64,000 bases of DNA from positions 1 to 64,000 of the forward strand of contig NZ_BAUU01000013.1 of NCBI RefSeq assembly GCF_000513115.1, read 5' to 3'. The DNA comes from Halalkalibacter hemicellulosilyticusJCM 9152 (GTDB lineage Bacteria; Bacillota; Bacilli; Bacillales; Bacillaceae_D). Within the stretch, counting starts at the first letter, position 1, and every line of letters starts with the position of its first letter. Below, in pieces: positions 26,768 to 37,893 of this stretch. The position numbers and the translations under genes are program-made. The notes under the pieces are model-generated. The model did not search any database and was not told the origin of the DNA. It saw only the letters and a list, made by a program, of their open reading frames with translations.

Positions 26768-27505
26768 ATGTGGAAAAGGTTCCAAAAAAACATTATAGCA
26801 GGGATCATTTTTCTATTACCTGCGATTGCAACTATTTATGTATTGCAACTATTGTTTAGTTTAGTGGACGCTTTTTTAGGTTCATTTATAACGGACGTTT
26901 TAAAAGGGTTAAATGTGATTACAAGCGTGGATGATCGTATTTATTTTCTCGGGGTGTACACCCCTTTTTCAGAGCGGTTGCTAGGCATTGGGTTTGTACT
27001 TACGATTCTTCTAGTGACATGGGTTGGTGCGATGCGCCTCCAAGGAAAGGGATCGAAAGTATTTCATTCCATTGATCATACATTTCGAAAGATACCAATA
27101 GCTAATTCCATCTATACCTCTGTTGAGCAAATTATTCACGCTTTTGCTCAGGAAAGGTCATCTTTTAAAAATGTGGTACTTGTTGAATATCCCCGAAAAG
27201 GGCTGTACACAGTTGGTTTTCAGACCGGTGAAACGCGTGGTGAGGTGCAAAGGTTGACATCAAAAAGCTGTATCAATGTCTTTTTGCCGACTACTCCGAA
27301 TCCTACATCTGGTTGGCTTGTCTTAATTCCTCGTGAAGATGTTGTTTTCTTGAATATGACAGTGGAGCAAGGGCTTAAATTTATTATTTCAGGAGGAGTA
27401 GTTGTCCCACCTGATGACGAAGGTCAAGGTGAATCATTAGAAGGAGAATATGAAGAAGGCCAAATGGTTGTTAGAGTGAGGAAACGAAAGGATGACAGGA
27501 TATGA
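26768..27505 (+). CDS. DUF502 membrane protein
   Basis: DUF502 proteins have two N-terminal membrane helices (about residues 9-30 and 62-84) and a soluble C-terminal domain of unknown function. The typical motif PIANSIYTSVEQIIHAF is present, followed by VEYPRKGLYTVGFQTGE and FLPTTPNPTSGWL. ATG at 26768 is preferred since GAGAGGGG lies upstream; an earlier in-frame ATG at 26732 has none. It is not at this spot in B. subtilis. Its stop overlaps the cdd start. Confidence 0.85.
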   Translation: MWKRFQKNIIAGIIFLLPAIATIYVLQLLFSLVDAFLGSFITDVLKGLNVITSVDDRIYFLGVYTPFSERLLGIGFVLTILLVTWVGAMRLQGKGSKVFHSIDHTFRKIPIANSIYTSVEQIIHAFAQERSSFKNVVLVEYPRKGLYTVGFQTGETRGEVQRLTSKSCINVFLPTTPNPTSGWLVLIPREDVVFLNMTVEQGLKFIISGGVVVPPDDEGQGESLEGEYEEGQMVVRVRKRKDDRI

Positions 27506-27900
27506 ACAAACAGCAGTTAATCAAAGAAGCAATGGAAGCTAGAGCATATTCATATACGCCCTATTCCAAATTTCCAGTTGGAGCAGCTTTAGAGTTAGAG
27601 GACGGTTCAATTGTTAGAGGTGCAAATATTGAAAATGCTTCGTATGGATTGACGAATTGTGCCGAAAGAACTGCGTTGTTCAAGGCTGTTTCTGATGGGA
27701 AACGTGGTGTGAAGCGGATTGCAATTGTAGCTGATACAGATGCACCTGTATCACCATGTGGAGCTTGTCGTCAGGTGATGGCAGAATTGTGTCACCCGTA
27801 TACAACCGTTATTTTGACAAATTTGAAGGGTGATATCGAAGAAACAACTGTAGCAGATTTATTACCAGGAGCATTTAAAGCGGAGGATATGAATGAATAA
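27502..27900 (+). CDS. cdd: Cytidine deaminase
   Basis: Cdd converts cytidine and deoxycytidine to uridine forms for salvage. Zinc ligands C53, C86 and C89 and the catalytic E55 are readable in [10 protein letters not shown] and SPCGACRQV. The length of 132 residues fits the tetrameric class. The start overlaps the previous stop and the end overlaps era by 8 bases, as in B. subtilis. Confidence 0.96.
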   Translation: MNKQQLIKEAMEARAYSYTPYSKFPVGAALELEDGSIVRGANIENASYGLTNCAERTALFKAVSDGKRGVKRIAIVADTDAPVSPCGACRQVMAELCHPYTTVILTNLKGDIEETTVADLLPGAFKAEDMNE

Positions 27901-28807
27901 TCAAGCAAATGTATTTAAATCAGGTTTTGTCTCAATAATAGGACGCCCTAATGTTGGAAAATCGACACTTATTAATCATGTGATTGGACAAAAGATTGCA
28001 ATCATGTCTGATAAGGCACAGACTACACGTAATAAAATTCAAGGTGTTTATACGAGTAATGATTCACAAATTGTATTTATCGATACGCCAGGTATTCACA
28101 AACCGAAACATAAGCTTGGCGACTTCATGATGAAAGTTGCACAAAATACGTTGCGAGAAGTCGATCTTGTTCTTTATGTCATTGATGCCACTGAACGTTT
28201 CGGCCCAGGTGAAGAGTATATTATTGAACGATTAAAGGAAGCTTCTGCGAAGGTCTTTCTTGTTATAAATAAAATTGATCAAATTGAGCCTGAAAAGGTC
28301 ATGCGTGTGATCGATGAATATCATACGAAATATCCATTCGAAGAAGTCATTCCTATTTCAGCGTTAGAAGGGAACAATGTTCCAACTTTACTCGAACAAA
28401 TTACAAAATATTTAGATGAGGGTCCGCAATATTACCCTAGTGATCAAGTGACAGATCATCCAGAAAGGTTTGTCGTTGCAGAACTAATTCGTGAGAAGGT
28501 TTTACATTTAACTCGCGAAGAGATTCCTCATTCTGTCGCTGTTAACATTGAGCAAATGAAGAAGAGGGAGAGCAATGAGACTGTTTATATTGGAGCGACG
28601 GTCATCGTAGAACGTTCTTCACAAAAAGGGATTATTATCGGAAAGCATGGTTCGATGCTAAAGGAAGTAGGAAAGCGAGCTCGTGCGGATATTGAATCAT
28701 TACTTGGATCAAAGGTGTTCTTAGAATTATGGGTAAAGGTTCAAAAGGACTGGCGTAATAAAGCCAGTCACTTGCAGGAGTATGGTTTTAAAGAGGACGA
28801 ATACTAA
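27893..28807 (+). CDS. era: GTPase Era
   Basis: Era is an essential GTPase that binds the 3' end of 16S rRNA and assists 30S assembly. G1 is [10 protein letters not shown]3 is DTPG, G4 is NKID, and the C-terminal KH domain holds [15 protein letters not shown]. The length of 304 residues is standard. It ends the dgkA-DUF502-cdd-era run at a strong terminator. Confidence 0.97.
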   Translation: MNNQANVFKSGFVSIIGRPNVGKSTLINHVIGQKIAIMSDKAQTTRNKIQGVYTSNDSQIVFIDTPGIHKPKHKLGDFMMKVAQNTLREVDLVLYVIDATERFGPGEEYIIERLKEASAKVFLVINKIDQIEPEKVMRVIDEYHTKYPFEEVIPISALEGNNVPTLLEQITKYLDEGPQYYPSDQVTDHPERFVVAELIREKVLHLTREEIPHSVAVNIEQMKKRESNETVYIGATVIVERSSQKGIIIGKHGSMLKEVGKRARADIESLLGSKVFLELWVKVQKDWRNKASHLQEYGFKEDEY

Positions 28808-28836
28808 AAGTTGTCTTCTCTTTGTAATGAGAGTTT

Positions 28837-28870
28837 AACAATGGCTAGGCTGCTAGCCATTGTTTTTTTT
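28837..28870 (+). terminator. Terminator after era
   Basis: AACAATGGCTAG and CTAGCCATTGTT form a 12-bp perfect stem with a 4-base loop, followed by eight Ts. Confidence 0.95.
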
Positions 28871-29033
28871 AGTTTAGTCGATTATCATTGTAGTAAGGAA
28901 TGAGATTAGAAAAATAAGGAGAATTGGCTTTGTCAAGCTATTTAAATTAACAATTTTTCCTTAACATGATATAGAAAATAGCGGTCATCATACTAGTATA
29001 GAACGTTAATCTTTTAGAAAGGTGGAGTCTGAT

Positions 29034-29180
29034 ATGCTCGATTTTTCATGGAAAGTCTTTTCAATGACAGGCAACGTAGACACGTATTTGTTACTGAAGG
29101 AATTAGAGCGAGATTCAGATGAACAATTTGGACAAGATGACGTGGAACAAAGTGAAACATTCGATTCACCTACCCATTAA
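29034..29180 (+). CDS. yqzL: YqzL family small protein
   Basis: This 48-residue protein starts MLDFSWKVFSMTGNVDTYLL and has an acidic tail, the layout of YqzL, which sits between era and recO in B. subtilis. AAAGGTGGAG precedes the ATG by about 7 bases. The function is unknown. The call rests on sequence resemblance plus conserved position. Confidence 0.88.
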   Translation: MLDFSWKVFSMTGNVDTYLLLKELERDSDEQFGQDDVEQSETFDSPTH

Positions 29181-29217
29181 GTATGATTGACACCTGAGAT
29201 AAAGGTGTGCTTATGTT

Positions 29218-29970
29218 ATGACGATGCAAAAGGTCGAAGGGATCATCATTCGTACGATTGATTACGGAGAGACAAATAAAGTGGTGACGTTATTTACGAA
29301 AGAATTAGGGAAAATCGGCGTGATGGCTCGTGGAGCGAAAAAGCCTAAAAGTCGACTGTCAGCCGCTTCTCAATTGTTTATGTATGGTGTTTTTGTGATT
29401 CAAACGAGTAGTGGGCTAGGTGTTCTACACCAAGCTGATATTACAAGCTCATTTCGTGATATTAGGAATGATCTTGTTCGTGCCGCTCATGCATCCTACA
29501 TCCTGGAGTTAACGGATAAACTAACAGATGAAAAGAAAAGGTATTCAGAGATATTTAAGCTGCTCTATCAAATATTGATTTATATCGATGAAGGTATAGA
29601 TGTAGAGGTCCTAAAGATGATTTTTGAGACAAAGATGCTTGCGGTTGCCGGTGTAAAACCGGAGTTAGATCAATGTGCAAGCTGCGGATCAATAAATCAG
29701 CCGATTGCCTTTTCAATAAAGAATGCTGGATTTCTTTGTCCAAATTGCAGAAATAAAGATGCTCATGCGTTCCAACTAAATCCACAGCATGTGAAGCTTT
29801 TGCGTTTATTCTATTATGTAGATGTAGAGCGACTTGGTCACATCTCACTGAAAAATGAGACGAAGAAGTATATTCAAATGATTATTGATTCTTATTATCA
29901 AGAGTACTCAGGTCTAAGGTTAAAATCAAAACGATTTTTGGAACAATTAGAGCGATTTGATTTAAATTAA
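29218..29970 (+). CDS. recO: DNA repair protein RecO
   Basis: RecO loads RecA together with RecR. The 250-residue protein has an N-terminal OB-fold (EGIIIRTIDYGETNKVVTLF, ARGAKKPKSRLSAA), a helical region, and a four-Cys zinc site (CASCGS ... CPNCRN, about residues 152-180). ATG at 29218 lies about 10 bases after AAAGGTG. The order era-yqzL-recO-glyQS is conserved. Confidence 0.95.
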   Translation: MTMQKVEGIIIRTIDYGETNKVVTLFTKELGKIGVMARGAKKPKSRLSAASQLFMYGVFVIQTSSGLGVLHQADITSSFRDIRNDLVRAAHASYILELTDKLTDEKKRYSEIFKLLYQILIYIDEGIDVEVLKMIFETKMLAVAGVKPELDQCASCGSINQPIAFSIKNAGFLCPNCRNKDAHAFQLNPQHVKLLRLFYYVDVERLGHISLKNETKKYIQMIIDSYYQEYSGLRLKSKRFLEQLERFDLN

Positions 29971-30002
29971 GTAAAATGACGTCCATTAGTTTTGAAATAT
30001 TA

Positions 30003-30031
30003 TTGACAGCAGGCTAGAAGTTGAGTATGAT
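30003..30031 (+). promoter_or_regulatory. Sigma-A promoter of the glyQS T-box transcript
   Basis: TTGACA and TATGAT are separated by exactly 17 bases, just upstream of the T-box leader. Confidence 0.85.
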
Positions 30032-30045
30032 GCATATTATATGAA

Positions 30046-30258
30046 TATGATGCGTTGAAGGAAAGTAGTATTTACTTTATCTTAAGAAAGCGAACCTAGG
30101 ATGGTGTGAGCTAGGGCTTAAGACGGTAAGGAAGGCATTCTGGAGCATAACGATGAAAGGGATTAATGTAAATTATTACGTTAATAAATAGGGTGGAACC
30201 GCGGGAAATAGCTCTCGTCCCTATGTCAAATGAAGGCATAGGACGAGGGTTTTTTTGT
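30046..30258 (+). promoter_or_regulatory. Glycine T-box riboswitch upstream of glyQS
   Basis: This leader senses uncharged tRNA-Gly and switches between terminator and antiterminator. Visible parts are the AGAAAGCGAACC stem I segment, the specifier context with GGC at 30134-30136 (in GGCATTC), the T-box sequence GGGTGGAACCGCGGG (30191-30205) and the terminator hairpin CTCGTCCCTATG / CATAGGACGAG followed by seven or more Ts. The layout closely follows the B. subtilis glyQS leader. The exact 5' end is approximate. It spans most of the gap between recO and glyQ. Confidence 0.95.
30214..30258 (+). terminator. T-box regulated terminator
   Basis: An 11-12 bp stem CTCGTCCCTATG / CATAGGACGAG is followed by a long T run. 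It overlaps the T-box antiterminator, so readthrough depends on uncharged tRNA-Gly. Confidence 0.93.
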
Positions 30259-30321
30259 TGTTCGAAAGCCTTTTGAAACATGTGTACACGATTAATGAAG
30301 AATGCAAGAGGAGTGAGCATA

Positions 30322-31200
30322 ATGAATGTTCAAACAATGATTTTAACACTGCAAGAATTTTGGTCAAAGCAAAATTGTATGATCATGCAAGCGTATGATA
30401 CAGAAAAGGGTGCAGGGACGATGAGTCCGTTCACATTACTGCGGACAATTGGCCCTGAACCATGGAATGTAGCGTATGTTGAACCGTCAAGACGTCCGGC
30501 TGATGGACGTTATGGCGAAAATCCTAACCGTCTTTATCAGCATCACCAATTCCAAGTTATTATGAAGCCATCACCGTTAAACATTCAAGAATTGTATCTT
30601 GATAGTTTAAAGGCACTCGGTATTAATCCGCTCGAACATGATATTCGCTTTGTAGAAGATAATTGGGAAAATCCCACATTAGGCTGTGCGGGTTTAGGTT
30701 GGGAAGTATGGTTAGATGGGATGGAAATCACACAGTTTACCTATTTTCAACAAGTGGGTGGGCTTGAAGCAAGTCCTGTATCTGCTGAGATTACGTATGG
30801 GATTGAGCGTCTAGCATCCTACATTCAAGATAAAGAAAATGTATTTGACCTTGAATGGGTAGAAGGCTTTACATATGGTGATATTTTTAAGCAACCTGAA
30901 TTTGAACACTCAACCTATACGTTTGAAGTTTCTGATACAAACATGCTATTCTCTTTATTTTCAACATATGAGCAAGAGGCGAAAAGGGCGCTTGATGAGA
31001 AGCTTGTTTTTCCGGCTTACGATTATATTTTAAAGTGCTCACATACGTTTAATTTGTTAGATGCTCGCGGTGCGATTTCAGTAACGGAACGTACAGGTTA
31101 TATTGGTCGTGTGCGAAACCTAGCAAGGACGGCGGCGAAGCTCTATTACGACGAGCGTGAACGTCTTGGGTTCCCGATGTTGAAGGAAGGAGGAGAGTAA
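30322..31200 (+). CDS. glyQ: Glycyl-tRNA synthetase alpha subunit
   Basis: GlyQ holds the class II catalytic core of the alpha2beta2 bacterial glycyl-tRNA synthetase. The 292-residue protein starts [19 protein letters not shown] and includes [26 protein letters not shown] and the [19 protein letters not shown]-like region. ATG at 30322 follows AAGAGGAGTGA; the frame opens at 30280 but that codon lacks a site. glyS follows directly. Confidence 0.97.
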   Translation: MNVQTMILTLQEFWSKQNCMIMQAYDTEKGAGTMSPFTLLRTIGPEPWNVAYVEPSRRPADGRYGENPNRLYQHHQFQVIMKPSPLNIQELYLDSLKALGINPLEHDIRFVEDNWENPTLGCAGLGWEVWLDGMEITQFTYFQQVGGLEASPVSAEITYGIERLASYIQDKENVFDLEWVEGFTYGDIFKQPEFEHSTYTFEVSDTNMLFSLFSTYEQEAKRALDEKLVFPAYDYILKCSHTFNLLDARGAISVTERTGYIGRVRNLARTAAKLYYDERERLGFPMLKEGGE

Positions 31201-33285
31201 ATGATGAGTAAGAGTTTTTTATTAGAAATTGGTTTGGAGGAGTTGCCTGCACGATTTGTTACACCTTCCATTAACCAATTAGAGGAAAAAGTAGTTGCGT
31301 GGCTAGAAGAAAAACGTTTACAGTATAGCCATCTTCAAGCATATGCAACTCCTCGTCGTTTAGCGATTTTGATTTCAAATTTAGATGAATTACAGCCTAA
31401 CATTGAAGAAGAGGCAAAAGGGCCAGCAAAGAAAATTGCGTATGATAAAGAAGGTAATTGGAGTAAAGCGGCACAGGGATTTGCTAGAGGACAAGGGGTC
31501 AGTGTTGATGATTTGTTCTTTAAAGAGCTAAAGGGTGTCGAGTATATTTATGCTCATAAATTTATTGCAGGTAAACAAACGATAGAACTATTACCAGAGT
31601 TAAAGGAAATTATTACGTCTCTTCATTTTCCTAAAAATATGCGATGGGGGTCACATTCATTAAAGTATGCTCGGCCAATCCAGTGGCTCGTTGCCCTATA
31701 CGGACATGAAACCGTGAAGTTCTCGATTACGGATATTGCAACGAATAACATAACTTACGGACATCGCTTTCTTGGTCGGCCAGTAACAATTGAGAGGCCA
31801 GAAGACTATAAAAATTCGTTATTAGAACAATTTGTCATTGTGGATGCGGATGAAAGGAAAGCAGTTATTCGTCAACAACTTGAGGAAATTGAAAATGAAC
31901 ATAATTGGGTTATACCAGTGGATGACGATTTGTTAGACGAGGTCCATCATTTAGTTGAGTACCCAACAGCTTTGTTTGGAAGCTTTGATGAAGAGTTTCT
32001 TACATTACCTAAAGAGGTGTTGATTACGTCAATGCGTGAGCATCAAAGGTATTTTCCTGTAGAAGACAAAGGTGGACAATTGCTGCCTTATTTTGTCACT
32101 GTTCGTAATGGTAATCGAGATCATTTAGAGAATGTAGCTAAAGGTAATGAAAAAGTACTTCGGGCACGACTATCGGATGCGGCATTCTTTTATGCAGAAG
32201 ATCAAAAGCTAGCGATCGACGATGCTCTCGCACAACTTGAGCAAATTGTTTATCATGAAGAATTAGGCTCGATTGCAGACAAGGTTCGACGTGTTCAACA
32301 AGGGACTACGATCATAAGTCGGTTAGTAGCGGTCGACGATAAAACGAAGCAAGTAGCCGAACGTATTTCATCTATTGCTAAATTTGATCTTGTTACACAA
32401 ATGGTCGGAGAGTTTACCGAATTACAAGGGCGAATGGGAGAAGTGTATGCTGAGTTAGCAGGTGAAGAAACGGCTGTTGCTCACGGAATTTTCGAACATT
32501 ATAAACCTCGCTTTGCGGGTGATAATAGTCCGGATACGATTGCTAGTGCTATTGTTAGTATGGCTGATAAGCTTGACACAATTGTCACGTGCTTTGCAAT
32601 TGGTCTTATTCCGACTGGATCACAAGACCCGTATGCGCTTCGTCGCCAAGCTGCAGGTGTCGTGCAAATACTGCAAGATTATGAGTTGAATGTAACGTTA
32701 GAACAATTGTTAGTTCAAGTTCTTAACATTGCTGAAGAAAAGAAGGTTTTAAAAAGGGATCGTGAAGAGGTTGAACGTGAACTGCAGCATTTCTTCCAGC
32801 TACGGGTAAAAGCAGCGTTACAAGAAGGTGGAATGACGTATGATGTGATTGATGCTGTGTTGTCACAAGCAATAGGACACATTCCAACAGTTGTAAAGAA
32901 GGCTCAAGTCATTTCAGAACGACGTCAAACAACTGAATTTAAAAATATGGTTGATGCATTAAGTCGGGTGACGAATATTTCTAAGAAAGCAACACAAACT
33001 GGTTCAGTTTCAACAGATTTATTTGAGAAGGAAGAAGAAAAGCATTTATATGAGGCATTTGTAACATTGGAGCAAAAGGTAAATGAAGCATTGTCAGCTG
33101 GTGAAGTGAAGCAGGCTATAGATGCATTAAGCAGTATTATCCCAACGATTAATGCATACTTTGACAATATTATGGTTATGTCTGAAGTTCAAGATATTCG
33201 AGAGAATCGGTTGAATCAGATGGCGGCACTTGCCTCCGTTATTCAATCTGTTGCCAATTTTCAGGAGTTAGTATTTGCTTCGTAA
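31201..33285 (+). CDS. glyS: Glycyl-tRNA synthetase beta subunit
   Basis: GlyS is the large beta subunit that binds the tRNA; the tail carries an anticodon-binding region. The protein has 694 residues, slightly longer than B. subtilis GlyS. It begins FLLEIGLEELPARFV and contains GHRFLGRPVTI and the HD-like segment with GDNSPDTIASAIVSMADKLD. The ATG ATG start abuts the glyQ stop, with GGAGGAG upstream. No ccpN gene follows; yqfL comes next. Confidence 0.96.
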   Translation: MMSKSFLLEIGLEELPARFVTPSINQLEEKVVAWLEEKRLQYSHLQAYATPRRLAILISNLDELQPNIEEEAKGPAKKIAYDKEGNWSKAAQGFARGQGVSVDDLFFKELKGVEYIYAHKFIAGKQTIELLPELKEIITSLHFPKNMRWGSHSLKYARPIQWLVALYGHETVKFSITDIATNNITYGHRFLGRPVTIERPEDYKNSLLEQFVIVDADERKAVIRQQLEEIENEHNWVIPVDDDLLDEVHHLVEYPTALFGSFDEEFLTLPKEVLITSMREHQRYFPVEDKGGQLLPYFVTVRNGNRDHLENVAKGNEKVLRARLSDAAFFYAEDQKLAIDDALAQLEQIVYHEELGSIADKVRRVQQGTTIISRLVAVDDKTKQVAERISSIAKFDLVTQMVGEFTELQGRMGEVYAELAGEETAVAHGIFEHYKPRFAGDNSPDTIASAIVSMADKLDTIVTCFAIGLIPTGSQDPYALRRQAAGVVQILQDYELNVTLEQLLVQVLNIAEEKKVLKRDREEVERELQHFFQLRVKAALQEGGMTYDVIDAVLSQAIGHIPTVVKKAQVISERRQTTEFKNMVDALSRVTNISKKATQTGSVSTDLFEKEEEKHLYEAFVTLEQKVNEALSAGEVKQAIDALSSIIPTINAYFDNIMVMSEVQDIRENRLNQMAALASVIQSVANFQELVFAS

Positions 33286-33310
33286 ATATCGGAAAAAGGA
33301 AGGGGGATAA

Positions 33311-34126
33311 GTGGTGGAAGGACATGAAATTAAGCCAATTGTTTACGTTGTCTCGGATTCAGTAGGGGAAACTGCTGAGCTCGTCGTAAAAGCGGCGGCA
33401 AGTCAATTTAATGGGGCTGGAATTGAAGTAAGAAGAATTCCGTTTGTCGATGATGAGGAAACCATTGTTGAAATTATTCAATTGGCTAAAAAGACACATG
33501 CGCTGATCGCTTTCACACTTGTTGTTCCTGAGGTTCGAGATTACCTTATTTTGAAGGCGCAGGAGGAACATGTACAAGCTGTTGATATTATCGGGCCAAT
33601 GTTACAACAATTAAAATTATTAACTAATGTACATCCTCGTTCTGAACCTGGTCTTATTTATAAACTAGATGCAGATTACTTTCGCAAAGTAGAAGCAATT
33701 GAATTTGCGGTGAAATATGATGATGGTCGTGATCCGAGGGGGATTATGCGAGCGGATGTCGTCCTAATTGGTGTCTCGAGAACTTCAAAAACACCATTAT
33801 CTCAATATTTAGCTCATAAACAATTAAAAGTGGCGAATGTGCCTCTAGTACCAGAAGTTGAACCTCCGAGGGAATTGTTTGAGGTTTCTCCTAAAAAGTG
33901 TATAGGGTTAAAGATAAGCCCAGAAAAGCTGAACGGTATACGTGCCGAACGGTTAAAAGCGCTTGGATTAAAGGAAGACGCACATTATGCTAATTTGATT
34001 CGAATTAAAGAAGAACTAGCCTATTCCGATACGATTATGAAGCGTATTGGTTGTCCTGTTATTGATGTATCTAATAAAGCAGTTGAAGAAACAGCTAATT
34101 TAATTTCGAATATGTTTAGACAATAA
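33311..34126 (+). CDS. yqfL: PPDK regulatory protein family kinase/phosphorylase (YqfL)
   Basis: YqfL belongs to the bifunctional serine/threonine kinase and pyrophosphorylase family that regulates pyruvate phosphate dikinase; in B. subtilis it is needed for CcpN-controlled gluconeogenic functions. The 271-residue protein has [13 protein letters not shown] at the start and the P-loop-like [18 protein letters not shown] at 33311 follows AAGGGGGAT. In B. subtilis ccpN sits between glyS and yqfL; here it is missing. Confidence 0.9.
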   Translation: MVEGHEIKPIVYVVSDSVGETAELVVKAAASQFNGAGIEVRRIPFVDDEETIVEIIQLAKKTHALIAFTLVVPEVRDYLILKAQEEHVQAVDIIGPMLQQLKLLTNVHPRSEPGLIYKLDADYFRKVEAIEFAVKYDDGRDPRGIMRADVVLIGVSRTSKTPLSQYLAHKQLKVANVPLVPEVEPPRELFEVSPKKCIGLKISPEKLNGIRAERLKALGLKEDAHYANLIRIKEELAYSDTIMKRIGCPVIDVSNKAVEETANLISNMFRQ

Positions 34127-34318
34127 CATGTGAAGAAAAATGAAACTAAATTTTTCGTCTTTAATATGGCATATTTGCAAAAAGATCAAATAAATTTAAA
34201 AAGTCAAGACTTATTCTTCGTTTTTTGGTAAAGATAGTAAAGGATAACGAGCGGGGAAGAGATTATATTTTACAATCGACAAAAATCAACTAATTTCTTT
34301 ACGATTGAAGCAGGAAAT

Positions 34319-34825
34319 TTGAAAGGGATGTTGAATGATAGTAATATGAACATTTCACCAATCGTAGTATATGTTGATGCTGATGCATGTCCAGTGAAAA
34401 ATGAAATCGTTGATTTGTGCAGAACGTATGAAGTAGATATGGTATTTGTATCCTCTTATGCGCATTTTTTGTCTTTACCAAAACCAGCTAAAATAGTTAC
34501 GGTCGACGAAGAAAAAGAAGCGGTCGATTTATATGTAGCTAACCATGCAAAAAAAGGCGACATATGTGTGACGCAAGACCATGCTCTAGCATCATTATTG
34601 CTAGCTAAAGGGATGTATGTGTTGTCGCCACGAGGTAAAGAATTCACGGAGAAAGACATGGATCAATTGTTAGATGTGCGCTTTCTGTCTCAGAAACAAA
34701 GGAGAATGGGAAAGCGTACGAAAGGACCAAAACCTTATAATCAGGAGGATCGGGAACAGTTTAAGGCGAATCTGAAAAAAATTCTAGAAAAAAAAGCAGG
34801 ATTATCGCAAAAAAGCTCGAATTAA
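34319..34825 (+). CDS. yqxD: YaiI/YqxD (UPF0178) family protein
   Basis: This is a PIN-like domain protein of unknown function found upstream of dnaG. Its conserved core reads VYVDADACPVKNEI near the start and DICVTQDHALASLLLAKG in the middle. The start is uncertain: TTG at 34319 has little before it, TTG at 34331 is very close to AAAGGG, and ATG at 34346 would give a product starting MNISPIVVYVDADA, nearest to homologues. The length is 159-168 residues depending on the start. It probably shares a transcript with dnaG. Confidence 0.88.
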   Translation: MKGMLNDSNMNISPIVVYVDADACPVKNEIVDLCRTYEVDMVFVSSYAHFLSLPKPAKIVTVDEEKEAVDLYVANHAKKGDICVTQDHALASLLLAKGMYVLSPRGKEFTEKDMDQLLDVRFLSQKQRRMGKRTKGPKPYNQEDREQFKANLKKILEKKAGLSQKSSN

Positions 34826-34846
34826 TGCATGTTGGAGATGAATTAA

Positions 34847-36633
34847 ATGACTACTCGTATTCCAGATTCAGTCATTGAACAAATCAGACGTTCTACTGAT
34901 ATTGTCGATGTAATCAGTGATCATGTTCAATTGAAAAAGCAAGGTCGACAATATAGTGGATTATGCCCATTCCATGGAGAGAATACTCCTTCTTTTTCTG
35001 TATCACCTGATAAGCAACTGTATCATTGCTTTGGATGTGGTGCTGGAGGGAATGTTTTTACCTTTTTAATGGAGCTTGAAAATTTGTCATTTGTTGAAGC
35101 TGCTGTTCAACTTGGGAAACGAGCAAATATCGACGTTTCTATTGAAGGAACTCCTTCTACGAATGTTTCTAAGCCTCAGCAGAATATGAAAAAGGCCCAT
35201 AGCATAGCTGCAAAAATGTATCATCATGTACTGATGCTGACTGAAGAAGGAAAACTAGGTCGAGAATACTTGGACGAAAGAGGATTCACTAGAGAGCAGG
35301 TTGAACACTTTCAAATTGGCTTTTCACCAGATCGGTGGGATGCGTTATCGACGGTATTGGCTAAGAGAGAGTTTAAGCAGGCTGAGATGGTTGAAGCTAG
35401 TTTGTTAGGCGAGCGTGAGTCAGACGGTGGGACATATGATCGATTTCGTAATAGGCTCATGTTCCCAATTTGGGATGCTAAAGGTCAAGTTATCGCGTTT
35501 GGTGGGCGAACGATATCAGATGAGAAGCCCAAATATTTAAACAGCTCAGATTCAGCTATCTTTCATAAGAGTCAAACATTGTATGGACTTCATTTAGCCC
35601 GGTCTTCTATCCGAAAGCAAAGCTCTATTGTTTTGTTTGAAGGGTATGTGGACGTCATAGCTGCTTGGTCTGCTGGTGTAACGAATGGTGTAGCAACACT
35701 AGGGACAGCTCTAACAGAAGAACAAGCTCGAATGATGCGCCGTAATGCAGAAACAGTGACTCTCTGTTATGATTCTGATTCGGCGGGGTTAGAAGCAGCT
35801 TATAAGAATGCTTCAATCTTACAGAACGAAGGTTGTATCGTCAAGGTTGCCAAAATGCCTGACAGTTATGATCCCGATGACTACATTCAAGCGTTCGGTG
35901 CAGAACGTTTTAAAACGGATGTAATAGGGTCAAGTCTTACGTTAATGGCATTTAAAATGTTGTACTTACGGCAAGGTCGAAACCTTCAAGATGAGTCTGA
36001 GCGAATGAGTTATATTGAAGCGGTTCTAAGTGAAATTGCAAGCTTGAAAAAAGCAGGTTGAACGAGATCATTATATTCGTCAGCTAGCCGATGAATTTTC
36101 TTTATCATTAGAGGCATTGAAACAAGAGCAATATCGACTTTTCGCGAAAAAAGGATCAATCAAAAAGAGAGAAGAAAGATGTTATCAATGTTAGAAAGCA
36201 AGTGTTTGAAACAAAGAAACTTTTGCCGGCATATCAAAATGCAGAGCGGATATTGTTAGCACACATGATAAGAGACGAACATGTTGCTGAAGTTGTCCAA
36301 AGCCGACTCGGTGGTGCTTTTAATGTTGATGATCATCAAGCTTTAGCTGCTTATTTATTTGCTTATTATGCTAAAGGCTATGAGGCTGACCCTAGTTTGT
36401 TTATTCAGCAATTGCCGGATGAACAACTGACAAGATTAGCAACAGAGCTTACGATGCTTAGTGTCAATGATGATTACGACGAACGAGAGCTTGATGATTA
36501 CATGAGATTGATTGAAACTTATCCAAAACGGGTAGAGATACACCAGAAGGAACTTGAAGTGAAGAAAGAAAAGGATCCAATAAAAGCAGCGATGATGCTA
36601 ACAGAAATTCAACGACTGAAGCAGATGCTGTAA
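34847..36633 (+). CDS. dnaG: DNA primase (two one-base insertions)
   Basis: DnaG lays RNA primers at the replication fork. The N-terminal zinc finger (CPFHGE ... CFGCGAGG, residues 40-65), the TOPRIM domain (FEGYVDVIAAW, DSDSAGLEAA) and the C-terminal helicase-binding domain (36202-36633) are all present. The frame breaks twice. Removing one G near 36057 gives KKAVERDHYIRQLADEFSLS, and removing one A from the run near 36144-36149 gives FAKKDQSKREKKDVINVRKQ; the whole then reads as one ORF of 594 residues. An essential gene broken twice points to sequence errors. ATG follows GGAGATG. Confidence 0.92.
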
Positions 36634-36681
36634 AAAAGTTTAATTATTGCGTTGGTTGGAACAATGGAAGGAGGGGATCGA

Positions 36682-37799
<1,118 letters not shown>

Positions 37800-37836
37800 G
37801 CTCTAGGTTAAAAGGAGTAATAGGTAGATCACAAGT

Positions 37837-37872
37837 GGCTGTTCTCTTTTAAACAAAAGAACAGTCCTTTTC
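37837..37872 (+). terminator. Terminator after rpoD
   Basis: GGCTGTTCT and AGAACAGTCC pair around an A/T-rich loop, followed by TTTTCTTTT. Confidence 0.75.
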
Positions 37873-37893
37873 TTTTAAATCCAGGAGGAGAAC

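Noticed and set aside
34847-36633. dnaG as a pseudogene or a programmed frameshift gene
   Set aside because: Primase is essential, and two separate one-base insertions restore a perfect full-length protein. No conserved slippery heptamer with a downstream structure was seen at either site.
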